Shown: in pieces, positions 1 through 8,965 of the stretch
Layout of the letters: each line of letters starts with the position of its first letter
How positions within the stretch are numbered: position 1 is the stretch's first letter
From: Kribbella sp. ALI-6-A
Lineage (GTDB): Bacteria > Actinomycetota > Actinomycetes > Propionibacteriales > Kribbellaceae
NCBI RefSeq assembly: GCF_001984195.1
Contig: NZ_MTQN01000002.1
Coordinates: 1 to 39,196 of the forward strand
Direction: 5' to 3'
DNA: 39,196 nt
Made by a program: the position numbers and the translations under genes
Notes under the pieces: generated by a model
Databases searched by the model: none
What the model saw: only the letters and a program-made list of their open reading frames with translations
What the model was told of the DNA's origin: nothing

Positions 1-40
1 CAGCCCCGAGGGCCCGTAAACGAACGACGAAGAAGCCGAG

Positions 41-952
41 CTAGCCGCCCAGCTTACTGCGCCCGCTAGCCTCGCGGACCGCAGCCACCGCAGCGGCGAT
101 CCGCGGCGACAGGAACTCGCCGTCGCGTACGATCAGCACGCTCTTCCGGGTCGTGTTGATCCCACGGATTCGGATCCGGCGCAGCGAGGACTCGGGGGAG
201 ACCGGAGTGAGCTGCGGGGCGATGGTGATACCCCATCCGATGCTCACCAGGCCGAGCGCGGCACCGAGATCATCAACCACGGCCGCGAGCATAGGGTCGA
301 AGCCGGCTGCGTTGCACAGCGTCACGGTCAGTCGGCCAAGGGGCGTGTGCTGACTGGCTATCCAGGACTCCTCGCTGAGTTCAACCATCGTGCAGCTCTC
401 GCGGTCGGCCAGCCGGTGATCGCTAGGAACGCAGAGGCGCAGTGGGTCAGCACCAAGAGTCCACTCGCGAAGTCCGGCGTTGCGACGTGGTCGAGTTGGG
501 CCGAAACGAGACACGATGGCCATGTCGAGAGCGCCCCGGCGCACTTCTTCGGCCGCCGTGTCGTCGGTCGTCGCCAGCAGTTGAATCTCCAGGCTGGGGA
601 CCCGCGACCGCATTTCGGTCAGTGCCTCCCGCATGATCACGGGCCCCTCGCGAAACGGGACGCCGACGCGGAGCAGACCGCCGACGGTCCCAGTTTCGAC
701 GTCCAGCATGGCCTCGGCCGCCCGCAACGCGACAAGGATCCGCTCGGTGTGTTCCACCAACGCGTGCCCGATCGGGGTCAGGGTGATCTGATTGCCCTTG
801 CGATCGACCAGGTTGATCCCGATCTCGGCCTCCAACGCGGACAGCTGTTGCGATACGGCCGACCGCGTATAGCTCAGTGAACGGGCTGCGGCGGCTATAG
901 AACCCTCGTCTGCTACTGCGCGCAGCAGTACCAGCTTCCGAACATCCAGCAT
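41..952 (-). CDS. LysR-family transcriptional regulator
   Basis: A 303-aa protein with the standard LysR layout and length. Residues about 1-60 form the winged HTH (SIAAAARSLSYTRSAVSQQL, then LEAEIGINLVDRKG), and the rest is a periplasmic-binding-protein-like effector domain. It is divergent from the beta-propeller gene at 1038, with only about 85 bp between the two starts, the usual position for a LysR protein controlling its neighbour and itself. By context it probably controls the adjacent catabolic genes; the inducer cannot be read from the sequence. The ATG at 952 opens directly on the HTH, so the start is well supported. Family assignment is secure; target and ligand are inference. Confidence 0.93.
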   Translation of the reverse strand: MLDVRKLVLLRAVADEGSIAAAARSLSYTRSAVSQQLSALEAEIGINLVDRKGNQITLTPIGHALVEHTERILVALRAAEAMLDVETGTVGGLLRVGVPFREGPVIMREALTEMRSRVPSLEIQLLATTDDTAAEEVRRGALDMAIVSRFGPTRPRRNAGLREWTLGADPLRLCVPSDHRLADRESCTMVELSEESWIASQHTPLGRLTVTLCNAAGFDPMLAAVVDDLGAALGLVSIGWGITIAPQLTPVSPESSLRRIRIRGINTTRKSVLIVRDGEFLSPRIAAAVAAVREASGRSKLGG

Positions 953-1037
953 GCGTCACCCCGACTTACGTCACGCGTCTCGTATCGTCACGCCAGTTTA
1001 CTTGCCGCGGACCGTCGACAGAATCATCCTGGCCGCT

Positions 1038-2129
1038 ATGAAGGTCACGATCACCGAACTCCAGCGGATCGCCACGAACGGCGCTCGGGCCGTCGAGCTC
1101 ATCGAGCTCGACGGACTTCGTCTATTGGCGATCCCTCAACTGGCCAAGGACATTCCGGGTCAGCCCCCGGGCATGATGGGGGGAGACAGCAATACTGACG
1201 TGTTGCTACTGCGCGAGGTCGGCGGCCGCTACGAACCATTCTCGACGCTGTCCGCGCCAGGGGGCGAGGACGCTGAGTTCTTCACCATCGGAGGCCAGGC
1301 TTTTCTCGCCCTGGCCAGCATCCGACGTGGGTCCGGACCTTACGAGTTCAGTGTCGAATCACAGATCATGACCTGGCAGGACGGTCAATTTGTGCCGTTC
1401 CAATCGGTGCCAACGTTCGCCGCCAAACAGTGGAAGCACTGGCGTATCGGACAGCGGCACTTCCTCGGGCTGGCCCAAGGCACGATTCTGCCCGGGTTCG
1501 AGGATCAGAACCGAGCATCGATGATCTACGAGTGGAACGGCAGTTCATTCGTGGAGTTCCAGGCGATCCCGTCACGCTGGGCCTACAACTGGCACGCCTT
1601 CGAGATCGAGGGCACCACTTACCTCGCCCACGCCGACCACGTCGACCCCAGCATGCTCTACCGCTGGAACGGCGAGTCCTTCGTTGTCCACCAGCAGCTG
1701 GCCGAGCGCGCCGGACGCGCCTTTACCAGCTTCACCCGCGATGGCGACCTTTATCTGGTCGTCGCCTGCCTCGAGGACGTGTCCCGACTGCTGCGCTGGA
1801 ACGGCACGACGTTCGTTGACGTTCAGGAGCTGGATGGACTCGGTGCTCGAGAGGTGACCGTCTTCGAGGACGACGGTCAGCTGTTCGTGGTTCGGATCAA
1901 CATGATTCTCGGAAACCGCTCCGAGCCACGGCCGGAGGTCGCCTCGCAGATCTACGCGTTCGACGAGGGTCAACTGGTGTCCGTGGCCGAGTTCGAGACC
2001 ACGGGTGGGACCGACGCAGTGGTCAGCAAGGTTGGCGACGACTACCGGATGGTCGTCTCAAACTCGTTAGCTTCAGATGTCCGCTTCGCCAGCGCCACCG
2101 TCCTTTACTCCCTCACGATTGACAGGTGA
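1038..2129 (+). CDS. EAR/EPTP-repeat beta-propeller protein
   Basis: The 363-aa product is built from repeats of roughly 45-50 residues ending in a pattern such as MIYEWNGSSFVEFQAI, MLYRWNGESFVVHQQL, RLLRWNGTTFVDVQEL and IMTWQDGQFVPFQSV. Alternating segments such as WHAFEIEGTTYLAHADH precede them. This is the signature of the EAR (epitempin) repeat, which forms a seven-bladed propeller; at least five or six copies are visible by eye. There is no clear signal peptide, so it is probably cytoplasmic. The ATG at 1038 is chosen because upstream codons of the open frame look non-coding and overlap the regulator's promoter. It stops 4 bp before the next gene, so the pair is probably co-transcribed. 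Function is unknown; binding or scaffolding is the usual propeller role. Confidence 0.82.
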   Translation: MKVTITELQRIATNGARAVELIELDGLRLLAIPQLAKDIPGQPPGMMGGDSNTDVLLLREVGGRYEPFSTLSAPGGEDAEFFTIGGQAFLALASIRRGSGPYEFSVESQIMTWQDGQFVPFQSVPTFAAKQWKHWRIGQRHFLGLAQGTILPGFEDQNRASMIYEWNGSSFVEFQAIPSRWAYNWHAFEIEGTTYLAHADHVDPSMLYRWNGESFVVHQQLAERAGRAFTSFTRDGDLYLVVACLEDVSRLLRWNGTTFVDVQELDGLGAREVTVFEDDGQLFVVRINMILGNRSEPRPEVASQIYAFDEGQLVSVAEFETTGGTDAVVSKVGDDYRMVVSNSLASDVRFASATVLYSLTIDR

Positions 2130-2133
2130 TCCA

Positions 2134-3321
2134 ATGACAGCCTTTGAGAGCCCGGAGTTGGTGGACCTGTTCACCACTTACGCCGCCTCCCCGACCAGCA
2201 TTGCCGCGCACTTCAATGCAACGACGGCTGAAGCGACCCAGGACGAGCCGCTCATCGTCGCTTCCGGAACCGACATTGCGGTCTTCCCAGGAGGCGGACG
2301 GCCACCGGTGATCCAGGCCATTCGAACCGGCAGCCGCGGCTTCAAGGAGCTGGCCGGCATCTCCCACCTCGGCCCGGCGGTCGCGTCGCTGATGACCATG
2401 AAGGAACTGGAGCCGAACGGCCTGTGGCGTGCCGACGCTGAACGGTTGATCCGCGCCGTGCAGCGCGCCCGCCGGGCGAACTCTGTCGAGCTGTGGCGAG
2501 ACCAGATCGCAGTGTCGGCGTTCGCCGGCCGGGAGGAGGCGATCGCTTCGCTTGTCGACTATTCGTGCGATCTTACCGAAGCTTACGTAACGCGCGCGTT
2601 GACAAATCCCGACTACCTCCGACCCGAGACGCTGCGCAGCGACTACCTGGAAGGGCCATCAGCCTTCGCGCTTCCCGTCCCCTTCAACCGGGTAATGATC
2701 GCCACCTTCTTCCTCACCGGCCTCGACATTGCGCATCGCACGATCAGCTGGTTCGACCAGCTTGAGCTGCCGTGGGAACGAACCATGGTGATCATGGTCG
2801 GTCGGACCGGAAAGCCGACCGGGGCGGTCACCCGGGAAACCCACAGCATCGCCGGGATCATCGACGATGCCTCCCGCCATCGGCTTCCCGACACGAGTCT
2901 CTTGATCGCTCCGCACGTGCCCGTCTTCCCGACCTACGACGGGGAGAACGGCGAGGTGATCGCCACGTTCGAGCAGCAGTACCGGCAGCTCTGGTCGGGC
3001 TTGGTCTCGGTGGCCCACCTCGGCCCCAAGATGTTCGACGGCTACCCCGAGTATCACCCACGCCCTTGGGGCGAAACCACGATCGTCGACGGCCAGAAGA
3101 CCATCAGCGACATGCCGGCCATCAGGGATCCGCAGGATTGGCTCGCTATGACGGCCCGGCTGCGGATCGTGCTGGAGGACCCCCGTCAGCTGCTCTCGTC
3201 GGCGATCACCGACTACGCCAGTGGGCAGCTCATCGAGCACGACAACGATCCCAGGGCGGTCACCGTGCCCGGGCTAGACGGCGAGCCTTACCCAGCACAG
3301 CCAGCAACTTCCCGCGGTTGA
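2134..3321 (+). CDS. hypothetical protein, partner of the propeller gene
   Basis: A 395-aa protein I do not recognise with certainty. It has no signal peptide and one moderately hydrophobic stretch (MIATFFLTGLDIA). It is rich in aromatic and proline motifs in the second half, for example KMFDGYPEYHPRPWG. The ATG at 2134 starts 4 bp after the stop of the EAR-propeller gene; an in-frame ATG at 2077 lies inside that gene and is less likely. The spacing and shared strand make a two-gene transcription unit probable, ending at the hairpin at 3367-3403. Position between a LysR regulator and catabolic genes suggests a role in the same pathway, but no catalytic motif is evident. Confidence 0.75.
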   Translation: MTAFESPELVDLFTTYAASPTSIAAHFNATTAEATQDEPLIVASGTDIAVFPGGGRPPVIQAIRTGSRGFKELAGISHLGPAVASLMTMKELEPNGLWRADAERLIRAVQRARRANSVELWRDQIAVSAFAGREEAIASLVDYSCDLTEAYVTRALTNPDYLRPETLRSDYLEGPSAFALPVPFNRVMIATFFLTGLDIAHRTISWFDQLELPWERTMVIMVGRTGKPTGAVTRETHSIAGIIDDASRHRLPDTSLLIAPHVPVFPTYDGENGEVIATFEQQYRQLWSGLVSVAHLGPKMFDGYPEYHPRPWGETTIVDGQKTISDMPAIRDPQDWLAMTARLRIVLEDPRQLLSSAITDYASGQLIEHDNDPRAVTVPGLDGEPYPAQPATSRG

Positions 3322-3775
3322 CGCAAGTCGGCGATCTGCGGTTGAGAGGATCTAGCGATGGCATCAAGGTGAGCGCCGATCTGGCGGAGATCGTCGCTCA
3401 CCTAGGCACGGGGCTTGCCAGCCCGGGACCACACCAGGGCAGAGAACGCTTCACATGGAAATCGAGTGGACTGAGCCGCGTCCTGTCCGGCGGCGGAGCC
3501 CCCTGAATCGACACCTCGGCGAGCTCTGACCGCACCCATAGGACAGGGGGCGAGAACAAGGCGACCTACTTGTCGGTGGTGATCTCAATGGCCCGCCTCA
3601 GGGTGGGTCTCCTGCAGGCAGCCGGTGGCGATCTAGCCTGCAAGTCGATGTGATCGTAGCGTCCCGCCACACTTCACTCCGAGCCGATGATGCCGTCCCG
3701 CCTAGTGGGTGAGAACTTTCAGGAGTTTGGGCGCGCCGGTGCGATCGAACAGAGAACCCCTCACGGAGGCGGCAA
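3322..3775. other. intergenic region
   Basis: About 450 bp without a supported gene. It holds the hairpin at 3367-3403 and presumably the promoter of the hydroxylase. A GGAGG ribosome binding site lies 6-7 bp before the ATG at 3776. Open frames here are continuations of frames read across the upstream gene. Confidence 0.5.
3367..3403 (+). terminator. hairpin terminator after the propeller operon
   Basis: Arms AGGTGAGCG and CGCTCACCT (9 bp, perfect) enclose a second stem GATCT/AGATC with a GGCGG loop. The hairpin starts 46 bp after the stop of the preceding gene. There is no T tract, which is common for actinobacterial terminators. Confidence 0.5.
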
Positions 3776-5494
3776 ATGCTGGAGACGAACATTCCCGACG
3801 TCGTCGTCGTCGGCGCGGGCCCGGTCGGGCTGTGCACGGCGTTGCAGCTCGGGCGAGCCGGTGTGAAAATCCGTGTGCTGGAACGGCGGACGGCCATGTC
3901 CGATCAGCCGCGGGCGCACGTGGTCAATGCCCGCACCATGGAACTCTTCCGGGCGTGGGGCATCGCCAATGGAGTGCGCGAGGACGGGTTGCCAACGGCG
4001 TTGAGCTCATCGTTCGGATGGGTCACCGATATGAGCAAGGACGAGTTCGGACGACTGGACTACATCGACGAGACAACGGCCGAGATCTACTCGCCTGAGC
4101 GCCTGGTCAGCGTCGCGCAGGACCGAGTTGAGACCCGCTTGCTCGAAGCTCTGCGGGCCTACGGCGGGCAGGTCAGCCTGGAACTGGGACGCACAGTTGT
4201 CGGCTTTCGGCTGGTCGCAGGAGGAGCCGAACTCGACGTCCGCGATCACGACGGACGCGAGGAGACGATCACGACCCGCTATGTGGTGGGTGCCGACGGC
4301 GCCTCGGGCCAGCTGCGAACGATGGCCGGCATCGACATCCAGCGTTCGCTGCCGCTGGCCAGGCGGCTCAACATCTATTTCCACGCCGACCTCACGCCGG
4401 TGACTCGGATGCGGCCCAACATCTTGTGGTTTGTCAACAACGTCCAGACCCAAGGCATCATGATCGCGATGGACGGCCACACCCGCTGGGTCTACAGCGT
4501 GGCGATGTCCGATCGCGAGACGGCCGAGGACTACGACAGCGAGCGGTGCCGCGCGCTGGTGCGCGCAGCCGTCGGCATACCAGACCTCAAGCCGAACATC
4601 CGGAGCACCATGCCATGGAAGGTGGATATGGCTGTTGCAGACCGGTTTCGGGCCGGCCCGCTGTTCCTGGTCGGGGATGCGGCACACCGATTCCCGCCTG
4701 ACGGCGGGTTCGGGATGAACAGCGGTATTCAGGACGCACACAACCTCGCCTGGAAACTTGATCTTGTGCTGCGCGGACTTGCAGAGGACAGCTTGCTGGA
4801 CACCTATGAGGCCGAACGGCGGCCGGTAGCAGTCTTCAACGCCGAGCAGTGCATGATCAACGCCAAGCGCCAGCAAGAGGCCTCGGCCCAGTTCGCGGCT
4901 CCTGAGGTTCTTGCCCTGTTAGCGGCACCCGAAGGAGAACAGTTCCGGATCCAGATGGCAGCCGGGCTTGGCGAACTGCGGGAAGAGTTCCACTCGCTGG
5001 GGCAGCAATTCGGCCACGTCTACCGCAGCGCGGCCCTCGTCGACGACGGGAGTCCGCGGCGCGACTCGACGATCACCGAGTACCGGCGCACTGCCCGGCC
5101 CGGGGCTCGGGCGCCGCACGCGCGGGTCCAGGGAGCCGACGGCCGAGTGATCTCCACTATCGAACTGACGACGGGAGGGTGGACCCTGTTGACGGCCGGC
5201 GATGCCGGACCGTGGACGGCCGCAGCCCGTGCGGGCGGGGACAAGCGCCAACTGAGCATCAGGGTGCACGCCATCTGGCCTGAACCACCGGTCAGCGGCT
5301 TGAACTTCGGCGACTTCGCCGACGCCACGGACCCGGGGAACTGGCGTGAGGTCTACGAACTCACCACTGGCGGCGCCGTGCTCGTGCGTCCTGACGGTCA
5401 CGTCGCGGCTCGCTGGGTCTCTCGACCTCAGGACCCCGACCAGGCTGTCGCCGACGTCCTCGACATTGTCCTTGGCCGACGGAGCCACATCTGA
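3776..5494 (+). CDS. FAD-dependent aromatic hydroxylase (PheA/TfdB-type monooxygenase)
   Basis: A 572-aa flavoprotein of the class A monooxygenases. The FAD dinucleotide-binding motif VVVGAGPVGLCTALQLG sits at residues 10-26, the conserved GADGASGQLR at 172-181, and the FAD-ribityl motif GDAAHRFPPDGGFGMN at 300-315. Residues after about 400 match in length the C-terminal thioredoxin-like domain of phenol hydroxylase, MhpA and TfdB relatives. Such enzymes use NAD(P)H and O2 to hydroxylate phenolic rings. A GGAGG site precedes the ATG. It leads a plus-strand set of catabolic genes. It might make gentisate or another dihydroxylated intermediate, but substrate and regiochemistry cannot be inferred. 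Confidence 0.93.
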   Translation: MLETNIPDVVVVGAGPVGLCTALQLGRAGVKIRVLERRTAMSDQPRAHVVNARTMELFRAWGIANGVREDGLPTALSSSFGWVTDMSKDEFGRLDYIDETTAEIYSPERLVSVAQDRVETRLLEALRAYGGQVSLELGRTVVGFRLVAGGAELDVRDHDGREETITTRYVVGADGASGQLRTMAGIDIQRSLPLARRLNIYFHADLTPVTRMRPNILWFVNNVQTQGIMIAMDGHTRWVYSVAMSDRETAEDYDSERCRALVRAAVGIPDLKPNIRSTMPWKVDMAVADRFRAGPLFLVGDAAHRFPPDGGFGMNSGIQDAHNLAWKLDLVLRGLAEDSLLDTYEAERRPVAVFNAEQCMINAKRQQEASAQFAAPEVLALLAAPEGEQFRIQMAAGLGELREEFHSLGQQFGHVYRSAALVDDGSPRRDSTITEYRRTARPGARAPHARVQGADGRVISTIELTTGGWTLLTAGDAGPWTAAARAGGDKRQLSIRVHAIWPEPPVSGLNFGDFADATDPGNWREVYELTTGGAVLVRPDGHVAARWVSRPQDPDQAVADVLDIVLGRRSHI

Positions 5495-5599
5495 AGCCGC
5501 TTCGCCGCCCAGCTGGACTGAGCCGACAGCGAGCGCAGGGAGATCTTGCGTTCGGCGGTCACCGTTCGCCGTCGACCTCGCCGGTCCTGTTCGTCGCTC

Positions 5600-5790
5600 G
5601 GCCGCAGCTCGGGCGCTGGGAACCCGCGGCGGAGCATCATCAATGTGGAGTCTGTCCTCGACCAAGAGCGGCGCCCGGTCGGGCTGTCTATGCAGCGACC
5701 AAGGCCGCCGTCGACCACCTTACCCGGAGCGGAGGAGACCCGGCGACAGCGCACCCCGCGTCGGCACGGAGCATGACATGGTCGGCGCAC
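5600..5790 (+). pseudogene. remnant of a short-chain dehydrogenase (catalytic half)
   Basis: Two frames carry recognisable SDR core sequence. One reads SIINVESVLDQERRP, matching the conserved strand before the active site. The next frame reads VYAATKAAVDHLTRS, which is the YxxxK catalytic motif and following helix. A frameshift separates them near 5680, and the Rossmann N-terminus and the C-terminus are absent. It lies between the hydroxylase and the SnoaL-like gene, in a 319-bp stretch with no intact gene. It is best read as a decayed SDR gene of the pathway. Confidence 0.7.
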
Positions 5791-5813
5791 TAGATAGCGA
5801 GAAAGGTGAGACC

Positions 5814-6260
5814 ATGCCCGATACCAATGAGAGCCGCGAAGCTCTCGTCCGCGAGTACTTCGATGTCGTCGACGGCCGCAAGCTGCGCAACCCGCTCGAA
5901 CTGTTCGCGCCGGACGCCGAGGTCTACTTCCCCAAGTTCGGCATCGCACAGGGCGCCGAGAACCTGATGAGCCTCGGCCACGGTCTCCACACGATCGTCA
6001 AGCGCCTCGAGCACCACGTCGAAAGTTTTCGTCTCCACCATGCCGGCACCGTCGTGATCGTCGAGGGCACCACGCAGGGAGAGACGGTTGACGGCCGGCA
6101 GTGGGACGGCAAAGCCAGTATCGGCGGGCGCTTCTGCAGCGTCTTCGAGGTCAATAACAACAAGATCATTCGTATGTACACCTACCTCGATCCCGACTAC
6201 GGCCACGCCGATGCCGACCGCTACCCCTGGCCCCGCGAGAGGCCCGAGCCGTCCAAGTGA
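5814..6260 (+). CDS. SnoaL/NTF2-like small protein
   Basis: A 148-aa protein of the NTF2-like/SnoaL fold. The N-terminal helix (ALVREYFDVVDGRKLRNPLE) leads into LFAPDAEVYFPKFG. The C-terminal sheet includes VVIVEGTTQGETVDGRQ and RFCSVFEVNNNKIIRMYTYL, typical of the curved beta-sheet cone. The ATG at 5814 is preceded by GAAAGGTGAG and begins where family homology starts; the longer open frame upstream runs through the SDR remnant and is not used. Members act as isomerases, cyclases or dehydratases on small ring compounds. Here it probably serves the adjacent catabolic pathway, with substrate unknown. It sits between two SDR gene fragments. Confidence 0.85.
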   Translation: MPDTNESREALVREYFDVVDGRKLRNPLELFAPDAEVYFPKFGIAQGAENLMSLGHGLHTIVKRLEHHVESFRLHHAGTVVIVEGTTQGETVDGRQWDGKASIGGRFCSVFEVNNNKIIRMYTYLDPDYGHADADRYPWPRERPEPSK

Positions 6261-6279
6261 GACTGAGCCGAAGGCCGGC

Positions 6280-6420
6280 ACCTGGCTATCGGGCAAAGTA
6301 GCGATCGTAGTTGGGTCCGCCGCCGGCGCGGAGGGGGCTCGCCACTGTCCGATCGGCAGCTGACGTCGCCGGCATCATCAACGTGCGCGGACGCCCTAGC
6401 TGCCCACACCGTCAGGCTAC
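6280..6420 (+). pseudogene. remnant of a short-chain dehydrogenase (Rossmann N-terminus)
   Basis: Just after the SnoaL-like gene, one frame reads LSGKVAIVVGSAAGAEGA, an SDR N-terminal strand and glycine loop in which the normal TGxxxGIG is altered. The frame then stops at 6363, and a short SDR-like ADVAGIINV fragment follows out of frame. No catalytic half is found downstream. This is a separate fragment from the one at 5600-5790, and the two lie in reversed order relative to a normal SDR gene. Confidence 0.5.
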
Positions 6421-6772
6421 TCCGGCGGCGACTGACCAGCGGCATCGCAATCGCCCCAGACACTGACCATCAGGGTGCACCCGATCATTGCCGGTGACTG
6501 CGCACACGGCGAGTTGACCAAGCGTACGGCGGCTGACCGGACCGTTGCCTTCAATCACTAGACAGCGGACCGCGGTAGTCCGACGGCCTCGCGCGTTGCA
6601 TCGCCGACTGCATCGAGTCACCTCGTGGTCTGCCTGTGGTTCCAGAGCCGGATTGGTCATCAGCGCTCGAGAGTCCCTAGACACCACGAAGTGCCGCCCT
6701 TACAGTTCTTAATATCCAACTGGTCATTAGCCGGCGTCCTCATCTGAGTCGGCCACTCAGGAAAGAACAACC
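6421..6772. other. intergenic region upstream of the aldolase
   Basis: About 350 bp with no supported gene. It becomes more AT-rich near 6700-6730, where TAATAT (6710-6715) could be a -10 element for the aldolase-amidohydrolase pair. A purine-rich AGGAAAG lies just before the ATG at 6773. No -35 element is convincing. Confidence 0.35.
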
Positions 6773-7612
6773 ATGACTGACATGGCCACACCCGCGTCGT
6801 CGCACCTGTTCCTCGATCGACTTAGAGACGGCAATCTGACGATGATGATGGGGCTCCGCAGCGCCCGTACCCCCGACGCCGTGCGCATCGCCCGGGCCAC
6901 CGGGCACGAGGCCGTGATGATCGATCTCGAGCACTCGAGCATGTCGATCGACGTCGCCGCGCAACTCGCGGCCACGGCCGCGGATCTGGGCATATTGCCC
7001 TTTGTTCGTATCCCCGAGCGCGAATACGGTGCGATCGGGCGACTGCTCGACGGCGGCGCTCAGGGAATCATCGCGCCACGGGTGGAGACCGCGGAGGAGG
7101 CGAGATTGATCGCGCGGGCCTGCCGGTTCGCACCGCGCGGGCAACGCTCACAGTTGGCGATGGTTCCGCAACTTGGCATGCATCCGTTGCCCGCCACCGA
7201 GCTGAACCCGAGGCTGGACGACGCGACCGTTGTGGTCATCCTGGTCGAGACACCGATTGGAGTGGCCAATGCCGAGGCAATTGCGGCCGTGGACGGCGTC
7301 GATCTGCTGGCCATCGGTGCCAATGACCTGAGCGCCGAACTCGGAATCCCCGGCCGCTTCGACCACCCCAGAATGTACGACGCGGTGGCGACGGTGGCTG
7401 AAGCTTGCCGCCGACACGGCAAGCTCCTCATGCTCGGCGGGATCTCCGACGTGACGATCCTCGACACGCTGATGCCGCTGGGCATCTGCCCCCTTCAGCT
7501 CACCGGGACCGACAGCGACATCTTGTATTCCGGCGCGCAGTCGCGAGTGGAGCGCATCAGCACCTGGTTCCGGTTCTCCGCTCATGCGACTCGAAAGGAA
7601 GACCAGCGATGA
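6773..7612 (+). CDS. HpcH/HpaI-family 2-oxo acid aldolase
   Basis: A 279-aa class II (metal-dependent) aldolase of the HpaI/2,4-dihydroxyhept-2-ene-1,7-dioate aldolase family. The catalytic D-x-E-H appears as IDLEHSSMS (D51, E53, H54), followed by LLDGGAQGIIAPRVETAEEA at 91-110. The metal ligands are in VETPIGVANAEAI (E159) and IGANDLSAELG (D185), with spacing like that of HpaI. The enzyme cleaves a 4-hydroxy-2-oxo acid to pyruvate and an aldehyde, so it would release pyruvate from a ring-opened product. Its stop codon overlaps the start of the amidohydrolase (ATGA), indicating translational coupling. The natural substrate is not deducible. Confidence 0.92.
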   Translation: MTDMATPASSHLFLDRLRDGNLTMMMGLRSARTPDAVRIARATGHEAVMIDLEHSSMSIDVAAQLAATAADLGILPFVRIPEREYGAIGRLLDGGAQGIIAPRVETAEEARLIARACRFAPRGQRSQLAMVPQLGMHPLPATELNPRLDDATVVVILVETPIGVANAEAIAAVDGVDLLAIGANDLSAELGIPGRFDHPRMYDAVATVAEACRRHGKLLMLGGISDVTILDTLMPLGICPLQLTGTDSDILYSGAQSRVERISTWFRFSAHATRKEDQR

Positions 7613-8490
7613 GCAGCACTGAGATTCTCCAGACCGCCCCGATGCGAGCGGCGGAATCCAACACGCGTCCGGCGTTCACGATGCCTGCCGGGGCTGTAGA
7701 TAGCCACTTCCACGTGTTTGAGGCTGGCTACCCGCACGTCTCAGAGCCCCTGTACACCTTCCCCGAGGGCACGCTGGAACAATACCTGCGGCTGTCGGAG
7801 TTCCTCGGGTTTGAGCGAATGGTCTACGTGCAGCCCACCTTCTACGGCAGTGACAACAGTCTGGCCCTCGATGTGTTGCGGCGAGTCGGCCCGCAGCGGT
7901 GCCGAGCCGTGATTCGACTCGACGAGGGCTTGGACGAGTCTCAGCTGGATACTTACCACGAGCTAGGCGTGCGAGCGATCCGTCTCGACCTATTCGCGCG
8001 GGCCAACTGGCCAACGAGCGACATCATCGAGTACGTGCGGCAGATGGCGGTCCGGGTACGACGCCGGCAATGGCATCTACAGTTCTACACTCCGGGCACG
8101 ATCGTCCGTGATCTGCTGCCGTTCTTCGCTGATTTGGAAGAAACTTTCACGATCGATCATATGGGCTACATGCTTGAGGGCGACGGGCTCACCCCAGACG
8201 ACTTCGATCGTTTGCTTCGCGTGCTTGAGGGTGGGAACTGCTGGATCAAGCTCTCTGGTCCTTACCGGATTGCCAAAACCAAGCCGCTGTCCTACGTCGA
8301 GCCGATCGGTCGGGCCCTTGTGCAGGCTCGTCCCGACCGGTTGATCTGGGGCTCAGACTGGCCGCACCTACCCAATGGGCAGCGCGACACCGGTGAGGTG
8401 CTGAACCTCCTGCAGGATTGGGCGCCCGATCCAGCGGACCGCCAGCGCATCTTGGTCGACGGACCGGCGCAGTTGTTCTTCGACAACTAG
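7609..8490 (+). CDS. TIM-barrel amidohydrolase (2-pyrone-4,6-dicarboxylate lactonase-like)
   Basis: A 293-aa member of the amidohydrolase_2 group. Residues AVDSHFHVF give the HxH motif (H33, H35), TIDHMG gives H184, and LIWGSDWPH gives D250 and H253 near the end of the barrel. This pattern matches LigI and related lactonases or decarboxylases, some of which work without a bound metal. The ATG at 7609 overlaps the aldolase stop and follows GAAAGGAAG, so the two are coupled and probably act in consecutive steps, for example lactone opening then aldol cleavage. An open frame beginning at 7405 inside the aldolase is rejected as the start. Confidence 0.9.
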   Translation: MSSTEILQTAPMRAAESNTRPAFTMPAGAVDSHFHVFEAGYPHVSEPLYTFPEGTLEQYLRLSEFLGFERMVYVQPTFYGSDNSLALDVLRRVGPQRCRAVIRLDEGLDESQLDTYHELGVRAIRLDLFARANWPTSDIIEYVRQMAVRVRRRQWHLQFYTPGTIVRDLLPFFADLEETFTIDHMGYMLEGDGLTPDDFDRLLRVLEGGNCWIKLSGPYRIAKTKPLSYVEPIGRALVQARPDRLIWGSDWPHLPNGQRDTGEVLNLLQDWAPDPADRQRILVDGPAQLFFDN

Positions 8491-8589
8491 TTGTCTGGCC
8501 GGGCCCTCATTGATCGAGATCGTGGCGACACGAGGTGAAGTGTTTGATGGTCGAGGACCTCCCGCCGTGGTGAGTAGAGCTGTCTAGGA

Positions 8590-8965
8590 ACCCTCCAACG
8601 ACGGATGCCCCGGTCGGCGGCGGTGTCGAGGAAGATCCGGGCGATGCGGTAGTTCTTTGTCGGACGGGACGCGTTCGACGGTGATGCCGTGGGTGGCGTA
8701 GAAGGCGGCTGCGCGGGTCAGGAATGCTGCGCAGGTGGGGCCTTTTCGTCGTCGTGGATCTTGGTGTAGGCCAGGCGGGAGTGGTCGTCGATCGCGGTGT
8801 GGACGTAGTCGTAGCCGGCACCGCGTTTGGTGCCGGGCCGCTCGGCGCGGCCGTGGATCTTCCAGCCGCCGCCGTCGGGGATCCGGCCGAGTTTCCTGAC
8901 GTCGATATGGACAGTGATCCTGGATAGGGTGTTCGTAGCGGTGGCTGTGCGTCGGGAAATTGCGG
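8590..8965 (-). mobile_element. IS481-type transposase remnant
   Basis: Read on the minus strand, one frame gives TVHIDVRKLGRIPDGGGWK, GYDYVHTAIDDHSRLAY and IHDDEK, the DDE-domain core of IS481 transposases. The next frame continues with KGPTCAAFLTRAAAFYATHGI, and a third gives NYRIARIFLDTAADRGIRRW. At least two frameshifts separate these pieces. The N-terminal HTH and the C-terminus are missing, and no terminal inverted repeats were found. It joins the FMN reductase fragment directly at about 8965. The 8491-8589 stretch beyond it holds nothing recognisable. Confidence 0.8.
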
